NCBI GenBank assembly: GCA_003153555.1
Contig: PLZS01000099.1
Span: forward strand, 141,084 to 205,083
Direction: 5' to 3'
DNA from: Candidatus Melainabacteria bacterium
GTDB taxonomy: Bacteria > Cyanobacteriota > Vampirovibrionia > Obscuribacterales > Obscuribacteraceae
DNA length: 64,000 bases
The notes under the pieces are model-generated. The model did not search any database. It was not told the DNA's origin and saw only the letters and a program-made list of their open reading frames with translations. Both the position numbers and the translations under genes were made by a program. Shown in pieces: positions 61,138 through 64,000 of this stretch (position 1 is the stretch's first letter; each line of letters begins with the position of its first letter).

Positions 61138-61608
61138 CTAACTCGCTAGGGCGATCCACTCCAAGTTCATTTGCGCAGCCTTCACACCCTTTCCAGCAGC
61201 GATTGCGAAACTCACTTTGGCGACAGTTGGATCCGCCTCCTCAGTAAAGCCGCAGCCAATCATCACGCCAAGATTGTTTTCAGCGTGTGGGCATCCTCTG
61301 GACACAGCCTCCTCAATTAAGAGTCTGGCAAAGGAATAGTTTTGCTTGACGTAAATTCCCTGGACATACAAATACGCCAAGTTAGACAAAGCATTCACAC
61401 AGCCCAAATTGCACGCAGACTTGTACCAATAATATGCAGCCGAGCTGTTTTGCTCAACACCGATTCCTTCCAAAAATGCAGTACCTAAGCAGTTTTGCGC
61501 TTCCGAATCATTCTCCATAGCCCGCAACCACAGCATGCTGGTTGGTATATCGAAAACAAAAGACTGACTCGATTCAATCGGTGCATTCATCTCGAAAACT
61601 TGTCTCAT
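61138..61608 (-). CDS. Sel1-repeat protein, 156 aa
   Basis: AGGAG lies 9 bases before the ATG. At least three Sel1-type TPR-like repeats: AQNCLGTAFLEGIGVEQNSSAA, ALSNLAYLYVQGIYVKQNYSFA and AENNLGVMIGCGFTEEADPTVA, each with the conserved A-x-x-x-L-G/A-x-x-Y/F pattern. Such proteins are protein-binding scaffolds. Gap of 45 bases to the following membrane protein, so probably one operon. Confidence 0.85.
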   Translation of the reverse strand: MRQVFEMNAPIESSQSFVFDIPTSMLWLRAMENDSEAQNCLGTAFLEGIGVEQNSSAAYYWYKSACNLGCVNALSNLAYLYVQGIYVKQNYSFARLLIEEAVSRGCPHAENNLGVMIGCGFTEEADPTVAKVSFAIAAGKGVKAAQMNLEWIALAS

Positions 61609-61728
61609 GTCAAACTTCTCCTTTTGATGCTGGATTGAACACCTAATGACTTGCTTGACTTCGACAAATCAGAGAATCACGCCATTGCACCAGTGCGTTA
61701 CAACCACCGTCAATATGGCAGTCAGACC

Positions 61729-61745
61729 ATAAAATGGTTGTCAAA
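61729..61745 (-). promoter_or_regulatory. 11-bp-period direct-repeat box pair
   Basis: Minus strand TTTGAC (61745-61740) and TTTTAT (61734-61729), period 11 bp, -10-like CATATT about 17 bases on, 120 bases before the Sel1 gene. Confidence 0.5.
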
Positions 61746-61886
61746 CACGATGCGGAAACTACGCTAATAGGCCACGCAGAGACGAACATTACCGCTCGCT
61801 TGGACGAAGGACAAAGCTTTAAGAATTAGTCAAATAGTAGAACTATGCAAACACCTGAAAGTAGGCACCGGAGTGGGGTCGGGGTG

Positions 61887-62576
61887 CTACTTTTCGATAG
61901 CTGTTTCATCTTCAATCATGTAGCCAGAGCCAGAAATCGTTTTGATCAGATCCGTCTGACCTATGCCTTCAAGCTTTCGTCGAAGTAAGTTCATCCACGT
62001 GCGAACAGAATTGGTGCTGCCTTCACTATCAGATGACCATACGGCATTGAGGAGTTGCTGCGCATTAAAGGCTCGATTTGGATGGCGCATAAGATACTCC
62101 AGCAAGGCAGTTTCCTTGACTCGTAAACGTATTTCAGCTGAAGATGTAAACAGTAAATTCATTTCTGGTTTGAGGACCAAATTGCCGACTTTCAACTCGG
62201 AGCTGTATGCACCGGTGCGACGGCGCAGCAATGTTTTGATTCTCGCGAAAAGCTCTCGTACTTCGAACGGCTTGACCATGTAATCGTCTGCGCCTGAATC
62301 AAGAGCAGTTTCCAGAAAAGAAACGTGCTCTTTTCCAGTCAGAAAGATAATCGGAGTTTGTCCGCCCCGTTCCCTGAAAGTCTTACAGACCTCATGGCCG
62401 CTTATGCCTGGCAACGTCCAATCCAAAATGATCAGGTCATACTCGAAGGATGCCAACAGCTGAACGGCATCTTCTCCAGAGTCGCAAACTTCTATGAGCT
62501 GTCCCAGAGACGAAAAGTAGAGATTGAGGGCGTTGGTCAACTCTTTGTCGTCATCAACGATGAGAATTTTCGACAT
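61887..62576 (-). CDS. OmpR/PhoB-family response regulator
   Basis: 229 aa. Receiver domain with D8-D9 acidic pair, phospho-acceptor D52 in LIILDWTLPGISG, and lysine in DDYMVKPFE. The winged-helix output domain (about 125-225) includes ALLEYLMRHPNRAFNAQQLL and VRTWMNLLRRKLEGIG, with the C-terminal hairpin ISGSGYMIE. It resembles the regulator at 31357 closely, including the LDWTLP motif. No sensor kinase is adjacent. A second candidate binder of the 11-bp direct repeats. Confidence 0.93.
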   Translation of the reverse strand: MSKILIVDDDKELTNALNLYFSSLGQLIEVCDSGEDAVQLLASFEYDLIILDWTLPGISGHEVCKTFRERGGQTPIIFLTGKEHVSFLETALDSGADDYMVKPFEVRELFARIKTLLRRRTGAYSSELKVGNLVLKPEMNLLFTSSAEIRLRVKETALLEYLMRHPNRAFNAQQLLNAVWSSDSEGSTNSVRTWMNLLRRKLEGIGQTDLIKTISGSGYMIEDETAIEK

Positions 62577-62698
62577 GTCTGCCTTTCAAGCGCGGTCTTC
62601 CTCTTCATCCGCCCCATTTATACCTGACTTAAGGCACATTAGACAAGAAGTCGTCAAGTCCTGAGGTCTTACAACCAGTGAATATTCAATCTGAGTGA

Positions 62699-64000
62699 TT
62701 AAGAATTCCAGATGTTGCCGCTCGTTCCAGGCACTGACAATTTCTCTCCAGACAGTCGCGCCTGATTGAATGCGTCTACTTGTTCTGTCATATTTTTCTG
62801 TTGAAAGAGATGGATGAATGCTTGAACAAGCGCCTGAAACTGCAGATCATTGCCCTGGCAATTTGCAAGATTACCGAGCGCACATTTCGAAACTAATTGA
62901 GCCTCATGCACTTTCCCCGCATTGAGCAGTGAGTGAATCGAGTGATAATCCATCAGAGCATTATTTAGATATTCGTCCGGGCGTTTGGCGTTAACCGATG
63001 CTGCGTTGGCACGTCCAAGAGCTGCACTCAATGCGCTTCCTGGCATCGCTTGAACATGATTGCTGGTATCAAGCATTTGTCTTTCCAGAGACGGGTTGAA
63101 GCGCCCTGGCAAAGCATCTTTTGTAGCTTGGTACGATATGTTTGTCATTTTGCCTATCAGTTCTGACGGCTCACCGTTTTCCTTTGCCGGTGTGTTTGAG
63201 GCTAGTCTTCTAGCGTCTTGAGTAGCCGGATCAACAACGGGAGGTTTGATGGGCGGTTTCTGAGGTGACTTCTTGCCCATTGTGGTATCAATTTCTGAGA
63301 AGATGGAAGACAGTCCGCGTTTTGGTTGACCGGATTGAGGTTGGGATATTGGGGCAGCTGGTGCAACTGGTGCAGCTGGTGCAATTGACCTCGCGCCACT
63401 CTCTGGAGGATGAAGATGACCAACTGCGCCAGCCAAAAGCTGAGTTCCAGCGATGTCGACTGGCAACACATGTTGTTTTGCTGGAGTCGATAGGCCTTGG
63501 TCTGTGCCGTATTCCGGAATTGGCAGTCTCGAAACGTCTTGTTCAAACGGCAGTGGTTGTGCCGAGTAGGCAAGTGGCGAATTTTCTGCTGTTGATGCTG
63601 ATAGTCCACCAACCTGGTTAGAGCACAGTTGTTCAAGCGATGACGATTGCACGTTCACCGTGTCGCTGCTCAAATGTTGTGCTATCGATGTTGAATCATA
63701 TGCTGTCGCCGGCGGCACTACGTCAACGGACGTGGTCGTAACCGGGTTGAAATAGGCAACATCAGCCGTCTTTCCTTGTTGTGCATCGCCCGTCTGAGCA
63801 TAGGTGCCGCCAACGTGGCTGAATTCTGTTTGTGGTCCAGCTGTTTGTGGTCCATCTATCTGCGTGCCAGCGATATCGACTGGCAATACACGTTGCCCTT
63901 CGTTGGATTGTCCTGGAACCGCTGCTTGTACCTGCACATCCTGAACTGGCGGAGCTGCTGGCGCTGCGTAAACGCTGTTGCCGAGTTCAAAAGTCGATGC
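62699..64000 (-). CDS. Low-complexity hypothetical protein, 5' end beyond the window
   Basis: The frame is open to the window edge, so the start lies outside. At least 433 codons. The N-terminal 230 residues are Pro/Ala/Gln/Thr-rich with two copies of VLPVDIAGTQ and a tandem APAAPVAPAAP stretch. The C-terminal 180 residues are helical and contain TPR-like segments (YLNNALMDYHSIHSLLNAGK, LGNLANCQGNDLQFQALVQAF). No signal or membrane segment is seen in the visible part. Function unknown. Confidence 0.7.
   Translation of the reverse strand, partial: ASTFELGNSVYAAPAAPPVQDVQVQAAVPGQSNEGQRVLPVDIAGTQIDGPQTAGPQTEFSHVGGTYAQTGDAQQGKTADVAYFNPVTTTSVDVVPPATAYDSTSIAQHLSSDTVNVQSSSLEQLCSNQVGGLSASTAENSPLAYSAQPLPFEQDVSRLPIPEYGTDQGLSTPAKQHVLPVDIAGTQLLAGAVGHLHPPESGARSIAPAAPVAPAAPISQPQSGQPKRGLSSIFSEIDTTMGKKSPQKPPIKPPVVDPATQDARRLASNTPAKENGEPSELIGKMTNISYQATKDALPGRFNPSLERQMLDTSNHVQAMPGSALSAALGRANAASVNAKRPDEYLNNALMDYHSIHSLLNAGKVHEAQLVSKCALGNLANCQGNDLQFQALVQAFIHLFQQKNMTEQVDAFNQARLSGEKLSVPGTSGNIWNS

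Noticed and set aside
1..64000. tRNA, rRNA or insertion-sequence genes
   Set aside because: None was recognised on either strand by reading; a covariance-model scan was not possible here.

Overview
The window reads like one contiguous stretch of a free-living bacterial chromosome with a large accessory gene content. The mix of features suggests a non-photosynthetic relative of Cyanobacteria of the Obscuribacterales/Vampirovibrionia (Melainabacteria) type: OmpR-type regulators with a D52-W-T-L-P phosphorylation motif, a Ser/Thr kinase followed by TPRs, many TPR/Sel1 and low-complexity proteins, and many GTG/TTG starts. This placement is an inference from style and recall, not from a marker gene. 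No rRNA, tRNA, CRISPR array, transposase or integrase was seen.

Layout. 0-3.1 kb (+): a DnaC/DnaA-like AAA ATPase, a protein made of two tandem repeats, and a HAD-type phosphatase. 3.5-7.3 kb: a LysM-like/C39-peptidase-like protein, then on the minus strand the most unusual gene of the window, a cyclodipeptide synthase fused to a family-3 solute-binding domain, then a heptad-repeat coiled-coil protein. 7.4-12.8 kb: a DUF433 antitoxin with a broken DUF5615 toxin, a hybrid histidine kinase with a thioredoxin-like partner, a MazF-type toxin-antitoxin pair with an operator-like palindrome, and an APH-type kinase. 13.3-14.9 kb: a HEAT-repeat exported protein and a GNAT acetyltransferase.

15-27.2 kb (almost all minus strand) looks richer in G+C than the rest and has strong AGGAG ribosome sites. 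It holds an M3 metallopeptidase flanked by two copies of a small-ORF/terminator block, two diverged copies of an aminotransferase/EamA-transporter/TPR cassette that have decayed in a complementary way, several very small membrane or amphipathic peptides, a phospholipase-D-like protein and a thioredoxin-like protein. 27.2-28.4 kb is largely non-coding with a duplicated hairpin. 28.4-31 kb carries an ALDH7-type aldehyde dehydrogenase and a HTH/coiled-coil protein.

31-64 kb is AT-richer and rich in signalling and envelope-type genes: two OmpR-family regulators, a tandem double histidine kinase whose first ATPase domain is degenerate, a Ser/Thr kinase, TPR and Sel1 proteins, large low-complexity proteins, a cupin, a BMP-type binding protein, an HSL-type hydrolase next to panD, a LysM-like gene followed by a GH144-like glucanase, and a TraD/VirD4-like ATPase with a zinc ribbon. 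Fourteen gene-directed pairs of TTTTAT/TTTGAC-type boxes with an exact 11-bp period were found, 13 of them between 34 and 62 kb and one at 3.5 kb. This is the geometry expected of OmpR/PhoB-family operators, so a common regulator may tie these genes together.
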